A DNA stretch of 64,000 bases from Pomphorhynchus laevis (taxonomy: Eukaryota > Acanthocephala > Palaeacanthocephala > Echinorhynchida > Pomphorhynchidae). The stretch lies in assembly GCA_012934845.2 (NCBI GenBank), contig WNNJ02001443.1, forward strand, positions 1-64,000, read 5' to 3'. Position 1 is the first letter of the stretch. Every line of letters starts with the position of its first letter. The notes under the pieces are model-generated. The model saw nothing but the letters and a program-made list of their open reading frames with translations, searched no databases and had not been told where the DNA came from. The translations under genes were made by a program, and so were the position numbers. Below, one piece after another: positions 34,580 to 45,922 of this stretch.

Positions 34580-35860
34580 TATAAGCGACTAGAGGTCGAA
34601 TGCTGCAATAAAGGCTGGGAATAGCTAAAGACCAGGAATGCTTCTGGTGAAAAGGACTTGACAATAAGAAATTTTCGTGTGGTTCGAAGAAAACCATTTG
34701 TACGTTGGAATCCAATCGGTCCGTTAATTGCTTAGGTATTGATCCATCCTCGTTAGATATATTTCCTACTGGACTATCTATAAACGCAGGATTCAGTAAA
34801 TGTTCAACTCCAATTATTAACGTCGCTTACACAAATATTCGTAGTATATTATCGAAGATTGACGAATTTCGGAACAGATTCTTTACATATAAACCTCAAA
34901 TAATCGCAGTTACCGAAACTTGGCTAAATCATGATATTGCTGATAGTATGGTAGCTGTGGATGGGTATTCGATCATCAGGGTTGATCGTAAAGTACGACG
35001 AGGAGGCGGTGTTGCACTTTATGTCGATCAATGTATAGGTGTTGACGATTTTGAATGTTATACTGACACATATGGTACTTGTGAACTGATGGTGGCGAGT
35101 CTATCCAATGTAAGAAATAAAGTTACTATTGCACTATGTTATAGATATCCATGTAGCTTCGTTCTCACTCAGGAATTCTCAGATATTTTGACAAAGGCAG
35201 CAATGGGTGATCGGTTCCTCTATTTAAAAGACTTCAATATTTCCAGCATCAATATGGATGATCCTCATTCAGGAATAACATCTAGTAAACTAGATCATGA
35301 CTTGTGGAATTTTCTGTTAGATAGCCTACTTCTTGTTCAGCATGTATCAGCACCAACTAGGATTATGAATGATCAAAGTTCTTTGTTGGATTTAATTTTA
35401 TCTAAATCATTAACAGATGTGCGTGACATTATGCATGAAGCACCCATAGGAGTTAGTGATCATTGTGTATTGCTTTTTCACTTCTCAGGGATTTCAAATA
35501 ATATTATCGACGAAGTCGAAAATAAAATCTTCAAGCATTGTTGGTATCGTGAGGATCAGTGTAAAATTCTTCAAGCAGCATCGACTATGAATTTTGTAGG
35601 CGCTAGCGACGATGTTGAAGATTGTTGGAAAGTTTTCCGTTCAGCAATGTGCGAAATAATAGAAAAATACGTTCCTACCAAGATCGTGCATAAAAATAAA
35701 AAAGTGAATCCTCCGTGGTTTTATTATTATTATTTATTACAAGACATTATGCATGAAGCACCCATAGGAGTTAGTGATCATTGTGTATTGCCTTTTCACT
35801 TCTCAGGGATTTCAAATAATATTATCGACGAAGTCGAAAATAAAATCTGGTCATACTAAA
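34580..35860 (+). mobile_element. CR1-like LINE, ORF1 end and endonuclease (CR1-E)
   Basis: An ORF1 end (RNFRVVRRKPFVRWNPIGPL before 34735) overlaps an open frame of 384 codons at 34705-35859. That frame is an APE endonuclease: VAYTNIRSILSKIDEF, IIAVTETWLNHDIADS, RRGGGVALYVDQCIGV, YLKDFNISSIN (usually GDFN), SLLDLILSKS, IGVSDHCVLLFHF. The catalytic GDFN has become LKDFN. After KKVNPPWF the frame meets a (TTA)n tract and then a second copy of its own 3' part. The RT is absent. EN nicks target DNA to prime reverse transcription. Confidence 0.85.
35425..35848 (+). repeat. 106-bp direct duplication within the EN frame
   Basis: The segment from GACATTATGCATGAAGCACC to GAAAATAAAATCT at about 35425-35530 recurs at 35742-35848 with one base difference. 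The frame is kept, so the protein repeats DIMHEAPIGVSDHCVL. Confidence 0.9.
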
Positions 35861-35868
35861 TAAAATCT

Positions 35869-35908
35869 GTTCAAACTAGTCATAGTTCAAACTATGACTA
35901 GTTTGAAC
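35869..35908. repeat. Perfect 40-bp palindrome
   Basis: GTTCAAACTAGTCATAGTT, CA, then the exact complement AACTATGACTAGTTTGAAC. It lies just after the duplicated EN segment and can form a 19-bp hairpin or cruciform. Confidence 0.95.
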
Positions 35909-36102
35909 TTTCTTGGCTGCTCAATAAACTACTTACAAAAAAGTATTGGTTATTAAAGTTCTTACAATAAATAAAATACAAATTACAACGAGAAGATAAC
36001 AAACAGAAGCAAATCGACTTTTTCATTAATCGACACAAACAACAAACTTAACTACACCTTTAAAAATTTCAATTCTGAAGCAAATCACATTTGGTTTAAC
36101 GT

Positions 36103-39100
36103 ATGGTTCGCGGACAACCATCAGATAAGCACTTGTGTTGCAATTGCAACGGCCCCGCTGCCGTCTGCAAAGGTTGCCGCTGCGCTAAGTCAAACAAGAT
36201 ATGCTTTAACTGCCGCGCACCGAGATGCAGAAACAAAACCTCTAATATCGACGCTACAATTCAATCCAACACGCAACTTGATAATCAACCGACGGATGCT
36301 TGTCAGAATGACTTTCTCAACGAGGAAATACCCAGCACCCCTAAATCAATAACCGACTTATTTAACGCAGTAATTCATTGGAGACCTAACCTAATAGAAT
36401 TGCCACGTTGTTCCGCCAGTCACAAAATAGTCGAGATCCTGGCCAATTTATATTGGGAATCCTCAGAAGCCCATGCCGACACTCGGACACTACTACAGAA
36501 AACAACGGTCTTCTCTCACTGTATTTTGCAAAGAATACCATCCAGAAAAATCTCGCTGATTCGCAAGACTCTCGAGCGAAGATTAGTCAGTTGGCAAAAT
36601 AAAGATTACGAAAATCTTTATAACGAAGCTTTGTATCTGCAAAGTAATTTCGGATCCCGCAAGCCTCTTCCACCGAGAAGCTGGGTTAAACGTTATCAAG
36701 GCCTAGTAACAAAGGGCCAAATAAGAGCCAGCTCGACTGTGCTAGAAGACACGATTGAAACAAAAGCCCTGCATCCACAACATATCATTGATGGCACTTC
36801 AGTAATATCAATGCTTCAAGACTTACACCCCGAGGCACATCAAGCTGATCCAGATACCCTCTTGACTACCCCGTTCCCTGGATCCAAAGTACATCATCTC
36901 AGCCGGTTCTATGCTCTGGACGAAACACACATTATCAGATCGAGTAAAAAAACCAAAGGAAGCTCGGGTCCGTCCGGAATTGATGCTCGCTCATGGCTTC
37001 ACATGCTGACAGATTTTGATTCGAATTCACTCAGCCTAGCCAAAGCACTTGCCAAATTCGCTATCTTCGTCGCAACAGAACCACTCACTCCAGGAACTTT
37101 AGATGCTTTCACCGCTTGCCGTCTGGTTGCTTTAGAGAAAAAGTCAGGAGGAATCCGCCCCATAGGTATTTGCAATACTGTCAGACGCATTATAAGCCGG
37201 GTCATTCTAGATATTGTTCGCAATGACATTCAGGACGTTGCTGGGTCCGTTCAATTGGGGGCTTCTCAAAAAGGCGGTATCGAAGTCGCCATCAGCACAC
37301 TTAGAGATGAGTTTAACCGTCACGACGACCACTGTATTTTGTCAATCGATGCTTCAAATGCTTTCAACCGAACAAACAGAGCGGTGGCATTACACAACAT
37401 AGATTTCGTATGCCCGTCGCTTTCTCGGGCTCTTTGTAATGTCTACGCAAACCCTGCACAACTCATTGTGGGAAGTCAAAGCTTATACTCCACCGAAGGT
37501 TTCACCCAGGGCGATCCTTTTGCGACGGCTGGCTTCGCCCTGACCTCTCTCCCTTTGATAAAAGCAATTCAACGCAAAGTTCCGTCGGTCTTCCAAAAAT
37601 GGTATGCAGATGACGCCAACTTTATTGGGACCACTGACGTTTTGAAACAGGTATGGGAAGTGCTTCATACCGATGGACCAAAGTATGGCTATTTCGTAAA
37701 CACACGTAAGTCTCACCTCCTATCACACCTTCATATTGATCAATCGAACCTCCCCGACCCCGAAATAAAAACTTCCACCGATGGAATCATCATTCTCGGC
37801 AGTCCAGTCGGGTCCAACGATTTTGTAAATGCAGCAACCGCAAAACTTCTGTCTACATGGACCACAATGCTGCAACGTCTCGATTATGTTGCCAAGGTAG
37901 ATCCGCATGTCGCTTTTGCAGGATTAATCAACTCCGTCCAATTTAAGTGGACACATATAATGCGCACCTGCGACTGTTCAGCCACTATCTGGTCGGATCT
38001 GTCACACACCTTAACCACACAGCTTCTCCCAAACTTCGTGTCCTGGGACCTCGATGAAGACTGGAAGTCAATATTGTGCTCTCCTTTAAAATTTGGAGGT
38101 ATTGGTATCGCGAACCCTGCAACCATAGCCACACTTGAACGCAAATCCTCAAACATGCTAATTTCAACCTATAATTCTGGTTCAGGTGGCGATAGCCTAA
38201 GAGAGAGGCAGAAAACTATGCTTAGCGAAATCAAGACACTACGATCACTATCGCACCAAGAACGCCTCTCTAAAATTCCGATCTTAGCGATACCCGCAAC
38301 CAGTAATCTGATCGCGCATGCTGCTCGCAGTGGAGCTTCTTCGTGGTTAAGTGCGCTTCCGCTCAAGCATGAAAATTTTTATCTTTCTTCTAACGAATTC
38401 AGGGATGCTTTGAACGCAAGGTATGGACATACTGATCCTAAGATTGGAGTTAGCAACTGCATTTGCGGCACTCGAGTCAGTGTGGCTCATTCCTTATCAT
38501 GTAGACGAGGTGCTTTGCCTTCGATCCGGCATAATGCAGTCCGCGACATCATTTCACACTAACTTAGCCGCATATCTCACGGCGTAGCTTGCGAACCTAA
38601 GCTAACCGAGGTTCCTGAAAATATTACTTTCGAACGAACAACAACTTGTGATCCAAGCGCGCGTCTTGACATAGTTTGTTCCGGGCTACACGGTAGTCGA
38701 TTTGAGCGAACATTTTTTGATGTTAATGTATTTGCTGCACCTGCTCAATCGAACATATCAAGGAAGCCTGAGTCTGTTTTCGAATACAACGAGAGTCGCA
38801 AGAAAGCCAAATACAGTGAACGGATTGCGCTAGTTGAACGAGGGTCTTTCATACCTCTTATTTTCTCCACTTCGGGAGGAATGGGCATAGAAGCGGAAAG
38901 ATTAATCAAAACCACGGCTTCAAAACTGACGCATCGGTCAACGCGTTCTTATCCTGATCTAGCCATAAAGATGAAACGAGACATCAGTTTTGAAATCGCA
39001 CGATCAGTTTCCGCATGCTTACGCTCGCCACGTTCCAGCTGTTCCAAACCTATTAATCTTATGACAACCCACCACAGCGAGTTTTGCGCTGTGCTCGAAG

Positions 39101-39105
39101 TCTAA
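36103..39105 (+). mobile_element. RLE-type LINE copy A (RLE-A), near-complete
   Basis: A single ORF of about 1,000 codons broken by one in-frame stop (TAA at 38560). Order: N-terminal cysteine-rich CXC-like domain at residues 10-46 (CCNCNGPAAVCKGCRCAK, then ICFNCRAPRC); long linker with LIRKTLERRL; RT from about residue 285 (SSGPSGIDA, GGIRPIGICNTVRRIISR, motif A ILSIDASNAFNRTNR, motif B EGFTQGDPFAT, motif C WYADDANF); CCHC knuckle CICGTRVSVAHSLSC; a restriction-like endonuclease region with RHNAVRD, ACEPKL, ARLDIVC and FFDVNVF; and a C-terminal FIPLIFSTSGG. RT catalytic residues are all present. The 3' end has AATAAA at 39178 and an A-rich tail near 39200. The architecture is of the R2/R4-like group; clade not settled. 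Confidence 0.9.
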
Positions 39106-39326
39106 TTATGTCTTCTTCACTATGTCTGCGAATGCGCGACGGGAACCTAATTTCTGTAAAATTTACTTTTCTTTTTCAATAAAGTTATTATTCTTAAAAA
39201 AAATTTTTTTTTATAATATAAATTACTCAAAAATAAGACAGCTTAAAGGTTACCCTCTAATGGGTCCAAAGTGGCAATTCAAAAACTGAATGTTTAGTTC
39301 AAAGGGAGTTGATCGTACAAATCGAC

Positions 39327-40890
39327 TTAGAGTGGTGCGTCCTTATCGTGAATTAGAGTTCCTGGTTCTTGATACCTGTTTCGCATAGCCATCGATGTGG
39401 ATTTTATAATAAGGAGTGAAATCCTGGCTCTTTCTTGACGGATCAAATCGGGATATGAAAGGTTGTTGTTGCTCGCTTTAAGTGAAGATATGCGCTTAAG
39501 TATCGAGTCCGCTATCTTTCCAATACCACCAACAGTTGAGAAAATCAACGGGTGAAACGAAGCATTTTCTATTTTCGCAATCCGCTCTGTATATTTTGCC
39601 TGCTTCCGATTTTCATGGTACTTGAAGGGATCCTTCATTGTATCCAAGGAATAAGACGGCGCTAGGTTGTTGAAAACGCATACGTCCATAAAGGACCGCT
39701 CCGTCAGATTCCCGAAGAGGCCAGTACATCTTATGTCTGATCTTGCCTCTCTGTCCCGTGATGTGGCTTGAGATTCAAAAATGACTGTGTCTGGAACCGG
39801 GAGCAATACTGGTTCTGTACATACGAGTCGACAGGTTTCCTTGAGTGATCTAGCAATCTCGTTAGCGACACTGTTGTGACGAATGAAGTTGAAACAGCCT
39901 GTCTTGCATGAAAGTGCGTGTATTGTTGTTAGAGACACTCCACACGCACACTCACCCAAATAGCGGTTCGGTTTCCACTCGTATATTATTGAAATCGCGT
40001 CGTGGAATTCTGAGGAGGATATGAACAAACCCTCAACAAACCCTGCTGTTAACCACGAGTAGGCACCTTTCATGCTGGCATTCCATAAAATTGTCTTTAA
40101 ATCATTTTTAGAGTTACTAGTAATCTCCGTCACTATTCTGTTAAACTTTATTATGTTCATTTCTCTTATCTGCTTGACTACATTATGCTGAGACGTTTCT
40201 AGGGGAACTTCTGAGTGGTCTCTATCTACACTAGCCCTATACATCATGCGTGATTTCTCGTATTCATTATAGCATTCTTGAGTATAGTCGACTATACCAA
40301 GTCCTCCATATCTGCATGGTAAAGCTACTATTCTACTTGACTCATCGTCGAGGCTGTTGATTCCCAGCATTCCCGGCAAAAGATTATGAAGTATCGCATT
40401 CTTTAAAGGTATTAGAAGACAATCTGCTACTTCACATGTTCTAAGAATGTATGAAAATTTGTGTAGCAAAGCCTTGATTAGCAAAGTGTATCCGGCGAAG
40501 GCGTCTCTATCGGCAATCTGTTTTAGCTTTTCTATTTGACCTGACCAATTCGTTACTTTGTTGATTATCTCGGTTTCAACATATTGTTCGAGCCCAATCA
40601 TGCTCCCAAGGTATTTGATTCCATCGCATCGAATATCTACACCATCATCCGCGAGTTCATCCAGACAATCAATATTACAGGTTTTGCCTGTCAATACAGT
40701 ACATTTTGATGAATTTGTTATGAATCCAAACGCGGGTCCTATTCGGTTAAGCTCTTTCCATACCTTATTTATATCGCTTGGTTTGCCCACGCACGCTCCA
40801 TCATCGGCGTACCAACAGTGTTTAGCGTTTGGAGCTACTTGTTTTAGTTTTCCAATTAGTGGCATCGAGGCTGCAGTGAATGCTGCCAGC
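39327..40890 (-). mobile_element. RLE-type LINE copy B1, C-terminal half
   Basis: An open frame of 512 codons begins just before RT motif C (MPLIGKLKQVAPNAK, WYADDGACVG) and runs through ILRTCE, YGGLGIVDY, the CCHC knuckle CACGVSLTTIHALSC, RHNSVANEIA, ARSDIRCTGLFG, RSFMDVCVFNNLAP and FHPLIFSTVGG to a stop at 39327. No break within it. Motifs A and B are absent, because the 5' end is truncated right after motif B. It adjoins copy B2 head to tail. Confidence 0.88.
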
Positions 40891-42366
40891 TCGAGCCATC
40901 ATTCTCGACAAACGGCATCTGTATGTGTGTATTATCTCGGCGTAATTCTGTGGTCCTTGCAAAGCATGCATTGATGCTACCTTTTTTAACACAGTGTTAG
41001 CCGCGTTTCCCAATCCACCCGTTGTTGACATAACAAATGGATGAAAATGAGCCCGCTCAATTCTGTTTATACGTTCTTTGTATTTGCCATTCTTCCTTTC
41101 CTCGTGATATACAAAGGGATTTGACATGTGACTCGTTGCATACGATGGAGCAAAACTATTAAAAATGCAAATGTCCAGGAAGGACCGCTCCGTCACATGT
41201 CCGAATAGGCCGTTACACACAATGTCTGCCCTTGCATTACGATCCCTAGTCGTCGATGTTGCTTCAAATGACGTGGTCTCGGGTACATTCTGTAATATTG
41301 GTTCTTGGATTACCCTTCGACATACTTTTTGAATTTGATTCGCAAGTTCACTCTTAATGCTATTGTGGCGTACAAATGTCATTCCTCCAGTTCTGCAAGA
41401 CAGTATATGTGCGACTTCATTGCTTTTACCGCATTCACACCTTCCATGATTCGAGGTTTGCCAGTCATAACGAGCTAACAGAGCATCGTGAAACTCGCGA
41501 GTATTAAGGAACAAATCTTTAGCTCCGTGATTACTGCTGAGCCACGCCGAAGCTCCACTTTTGCTCGCGTTTTCAAAAATTGTAAATAGATCTCTGGGTG
41601 ATAATTCTATTATACTTTGCCTGTATCGTACTGTCTCTCTCTTGTTACATTCTTTGATTTCTTTGTATATTTGCTTCTGCTGGGTTTCCAAGTCATCACC
41701 TATTAGACCTTTCATTGCGGGATTACAAATCTTGACCGAGTTTTCATACTCTGAACCGCACGTTCTTAATTGGTTTATGATTCCCAGCCCTCCAAAACGA
41801 TTCGGGAGTGATATTATCATCTCAGCTTCGTTGTCCTGACCTATGTATCCCAGCATTTCAGGTAGTACATCATTGAACAGCTTAGAGTGGAATGGCTTTA
41901 ACCACGCTTGTTGCATATAGCACGTACGTTCAATATACGATAATTTGGGTTGTATCGCCTTTGTTAGAAGTAGATAGCTAGCGAAAGCCTCCTGAGTGCT
42001 AACGCTTTGTAGTTTATCTAAAGTATTCTTCCATTTCTCAACTAAATCTGAACATTTGTTGTGCACAAAATCATATTCTCCAATAAAACTTCCTAGATAT
42101 TTAACTCCATCCTTCCTCATAGCAACTCCTTGTTGAGTTAAAGCAACTGCAGCATTTTCAACTAAATCTTTATGAGCTAATAGTGTACACTTCCGGGGAT
42201 TGATGAAGTATCCAAAGGATGGACCACATCTCTGTAGCTCTTTCCATATTTTTTCCAATTCTGCTATTGTGCCGACGCATCCCCCGTCATCAGCATACCA
42301 AACGTGTTTCGCACCCGGCGCCACTTCCTTTAAACGGTTGATCAGAGGAATGGACGCCAGGGCAAA
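40891..42366 (-). mobile_element. RLE-type LINE copy B2, C-terminal half
   Basis: Another C-terminal half, diverged from B1 (roughly half of the residues agree by eye): ALASIPLINRLKEVAPGAK, VWYADDGGCVG, FGGLGIINQL, knuckle CECGKSNEVAHILSC, RHNSIKSELA, ARADIVCNGLFG, RSFLDICIFNSFAP, FHPFVMSTTGGLG, ending in CRLSRMMARA. The last codons are lost where B1 begins, and the frame runs on 30 codons into B1 sequence. Its 5' end meets a (TTA)n microsatellite at 42367. Confidence 0.88.
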
Positions 42367-42520
42367 ATAATAATAATAATAATAATAATAATCTTGTAAT
42401 CTAATTTATCTTGTAATCGAATTTATCGTTCTTCTATAATCGTTCTTCGAAATAATTTATCGTTCTTCGAAATAATCGTTCTTCTATAATCGTTCTTCTA
42501 TTGTATGTTTATCAGAAACC
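42367..42520. repeat. (AAT)n plus 17-bp and TTCTTCTATAATCG repeats
   Basis: (ATA)8 then two units of CTTGTAAT(C)GAATTTAT, the 17-mer found in eight copies at 47549, then alternating CGTTCTTCTATAAT and CGTTCTTCGAAATAAT blocks to about 42505. Confidence 0.85.
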
Positions 42521-42689
42521 GAATTTTTTGTATGTTAATTTTATTGTAAGAATATTAATATTAAAAGAATATTTTATCAGTTAGCACCGACCTTTCGAGT
42601 ATTTGATTCTTTCAATATTACCGATCTTTAAAGTGGCGTTTCATCAAAAAATTCCTTGGTTTATCGCACAAAATTCATTGAAGAGAAGA

Positions 42690-42877
42690 TAATAATAATA
42701 ATAATGAAGAGTGGTCCCGCTTCATCATCGGGTGCCCCAACGTCTTTCGACAACGCGATCTTGTGGCTTTGACGTGTGCTTACAGAGAAGTCAATAGAGA
42801 GTGCATGCTCGAGGTTTGAACCCCGTACATAGAGTTTGCAATGCACACGCCTCCACCATTCGGCCACGCGGGGCTAT
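42690..42877 (-). mobile_element. tRNA-derived SINE
   Basis: Minus-strand head GCCCCGCGTGGCCGAATGG matches a pol III A box (TGGCCGAATGG; class II Ser/Leu tRNA style). 45 bp downstream GGGGTTCAAACCTC matches the B box GGTTCRANYCC. A non-tRNA body of ~100 bp (CACTCTCTATTGACTTCTCT through GATGAAGCGGGACCACTCTTC) and an (ATT)n tail follow. The tRNA part is not a functional tRNA: the arms do not close and no clear anticodon stem is kept. It sits directly at the (ATT)n tail of LINE-G. Confidence 0.85.
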
Positions 42878-42879
42878 TA

Positions 42880-43009
42880 TTATTAATAATAATCTGAGAA
42901 ATTTTATTTTCCTCACTTCCGCTTGTAAGCGATGGAGGTAGAAAATACAGTCAATTTATATACAAAAATGTCAGCTTATTATTGTACTTATCGAGCTAGT
43001 CGTCATCCA
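42880..43009 (-). other. LINE-G 3' UTR and (ATT)n tail
   Basis: From the ORF2 stop to GAAAATAAAATTTCTCAG followed by ATTATTATTAATAATAAT. The tail runs into the SINE head. Confidence 0.7.
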
Positions 43010-45904
43010 TCACGAGGACGAAAAGTGTGCAGAAGTTGTGGGAACGTTACGAAATGACGATATCGAATCTACTTTGCGCAAACTCCATGTAGAAAGAACT
43101 GAACATGAAAACAGATGGAGAAGGTCACAACATGAAAGTCCACAGAAACGACAGTAACAGTCAGAATTTCTTGAATGACAAGGCAACCTGATCATACAAA
43201 ATTTGTCATGGTAACCATGAGTAGATATTCTCCAAACAAGCGGTCGGTTTGCATTAAATGGCATTTTCCAATTATTCTGAAGAAATACCGGAGTGCAATA
43301 AATAGCAGGATCAAGTTTTGCAACAGAAATCTGCGTATTGCTGAGATGGATCGAGAGTGCCGGTGTTATAGGCAGATTAAACGAATTTGCAAAGGTATAC
43401 GCACACGATGAGAGTTGAGATAACGCTGACACTAATGTCGAAGAGGTCATGGGTGAGAGCCCTGTGATACGTTTAATATACCTCCATTGAAGCGAATCAA
43501 ATTTGCGGAAATTAGCAGTAGTAAGATCAAGCCAGATCGCCTGAATACCATATGTCAATATAGGAAGGATCATCACCTTAAAGAATTTTAGGGCACCGTC
43601 GAAGGACAAATTACCTATGTTTCTGAAGGAATACATTCTTTCAGTTGCCTTGACACACTTGTTGGAAATATGTTTCGAGAATGTCCATTTCGAATTTAAA
43701 ACAATACCAAGGTAGGAATACTCACAACAAAATTCAAAATTGCTATTTCGATATTGCAATGAGTCATCACCGCGTAGACGGCCACCCTTCCTGAATTTTA
43801 TAGCTCGGGACTTATCTAGATTTACCACTATAAAATTTTGTGTGCAGTAGGTATCTAGACGATTCAATGACATTGTTGCTGAATCAATATCATGAGAAAG
43901 TATGACTAAATCATCTGCATACATTATGCAGCTGGATCTACCGCTTTGACAAACAAAGAAGGGAAGGTCACTAACGAATAGCGTGAAAAGCAGCGGGCTT
44001 AAAGGATCCCCTTGTAACACCCCTCGATTTTGGATCAAGTGTTGTGACAATTGCAGTCCATCCGAAATACGAATTTCATTAGGCGACAATATGGCTGCAA
44101 GTAGTTTTAACATTGGACCGCGTATGTGAAACTCGAAATGAAGCTTGCTTAGTAAGAGAGACCGATTCACAGAGTCAAACGCCTTTGTAAAATCAATAAA
44201 TAACGCATACATGCATGAATTTGCTGCGAAACGCTGTTTTACCCTTTCTCTTAAAGTAGAAATCGCCCCAACTGTAGATCTACCTGGTCGAAATCCATAT
44301 TGTTCATTCGCTATACGTGAACCACATGATCGCATAATACGACGGTGAACTAGCGAAGTCAATAGTTTATAGGCATGATTTGTTAAGGCTATTCCTCGAT
44401 AAGAGTTCGTAGATAAAGGATCTGTTTTGCCTTTATACATAACTTTTATGGTCGCTTCTTTCCAGGACTTAGGAATAGGACATCCAAACAGAATAGAATT
44501 GTAAAGCCCCAACCAGAATGGCTCTAATATATGTAGAGACTGTTTGATATGCTCTATGCATAACCCATCAGGGCCAGCCGCCTTTCTTATCGATATAGAA
44601 AATACACAAGCTCTTAACTCCTGAAGAGTAAATGGAGAATTTAAGATCTGATCAATGTCATGATTTATTTCCGTAAAGGAGAATTGTGAAAGTAATAAAG
44701 GATACGAAGAAGAAACATATTCATTCAAGGGATCGTACAAAACAGCCCTGAAATGATTTTCCCACTTATCAAGAGGAATCTTAGATGATAATGCAAGTTG
44801 TCTAACTTTCAACTTCCAAGGGTATATTTCAGCATCCTTTAAAATACGTTGTTCTTCGGTCTTAAAATGCTTGTCTTTCAAACAATTAATAGAAGATCGA
44901 TAGATCAACTTTAAGTCCCTATATTCCTTACTTTCGCGTGCTCTGAATGTCGGAAGTTTATGCATAGCAATGAGTTTACTACGAAGTTGACGCAAATACA
45001 GAGGAATTTTGAATGGTGAGCACGTCGGTTTCTGAGTAGATGCAAAGCAACATTCTAAGAGTGTATCTCGAACTTCGAGGTACCTCGAACCATCAGTACC
45101 AAGCAAATTAGTTGTAAGCGATGATAATCTAGGGTTTCTTAGATCTAGTCTACGACTCCGCTGTGAGATCGACTGTACGAGTGATGACGTCATCACATCA
45201 TCAAGAATGAGCTTGAAAATGACTGGCTTATGTTTTCTGCGTAAAGACCATTTGCTTTCTAGGCATAGGCGAGCTGATGTTACTTTGCAGTTTGTAAACA
45301 AAATATCTATACAACTTCTTCCCCGATCACTTTCGTAGGACCAACCCTCACTAGGGTAGCTAAGCTGAATGCCGTACGGAGTTAACGAATTGACAATGTG
45401 CTTTATTTTATCCGACAATGGACTACTTACATTGGCATTAAAGTCACCTGCTATAATTATAGGGTGATTTTCTGGTAGAAAGCCTATGATATCTACTAAA
45501 TCAATGTTAATGTCAGAAACATCAATAGTTGGATTGAAATAACAACCCACGATTGAAATATGTGGGGTATGAACGATAACGCTAAAATCACTGGAGCTTG
45601 CATTCCAGGTCGAAATGATTGGCTTAACACCCACTACGATGCCTCCTATGGGACGACCTCGAATAGGGGCTTTTGCTAATTTTTCAAATACGTAAAAACC
45701 TTTTATGGATATCGGGTTACAGCAAAATGTCTCTGTTAATACTATGATGTCATATCCTCTTAAAAAGGAGTCAAATCCTTCAGATAAAAGCCTATCAAGA
45801 CCTTCTGCATTAAAAACCAAAACCTTCACAATTGAGGCGGAATCAGAACTCTGGTTAAGAGCCCGTGAACTAGTCGGGTGTAGACCAACAATGTTGGTCT
45901 TCAC
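43010..45904 (-). mobile_element. APE-type LINE-G, ORF2 (intact)
   Basis: An uninterrupted 964-residue ORF2. APE endonuclease at residues 1-230: VLVFNAEGLDRLL, IIVLTETFC, IIIAGDFNANVSSPLSD, GRSCIDILFTNC, RRKHKPVIF. RT in the middle: DGLCIEHIKQS, WKEATIKVMYKGKTD, SYRGIALTNHAYKLLTS, EQYGFRPGRSTVGA, motif A LFIDFTKAFDSVNRS, motif B GVLQGDPLSPLLFTLFVSDL, motif C CIMYADDLVILSHD, then KFRKGGRLRGDD and YLGIVLNSKWTFSKH. C-terminal zinc knuckle CYCRFCGLSCCDLLHLFSC. All catalytic residues are visible. It starts 18 bp after the ORF1 stop. Encodes the nickase and polymerase for target-primed reverse transcription; acts in the nucleus. The best candidate for an active element here. Confidence 0.92.
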
Positions 45905-45922
45905 CGCGACACCATGTTCAAG

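Noticed and set aside
37483-38366. Minus-strand open frames within RLE-A
   Set aside because: They mirror the RT/nuclease ORF on the plus strand, which has family motifs; the mirrors have none.
40822-40900. True C-terminal extension of B2 (about 30 residues)
   Set aside because: The extension reads B1 sequence in another frame; it is a fusion artefact of the junction.
42690-42877. Functional tRNA gene
   Set aside because: A and B boxes are good but acceptor and anticodon stems do not close, and a long non-tRNA body with (ATT)n tail follows; it is a SINE.
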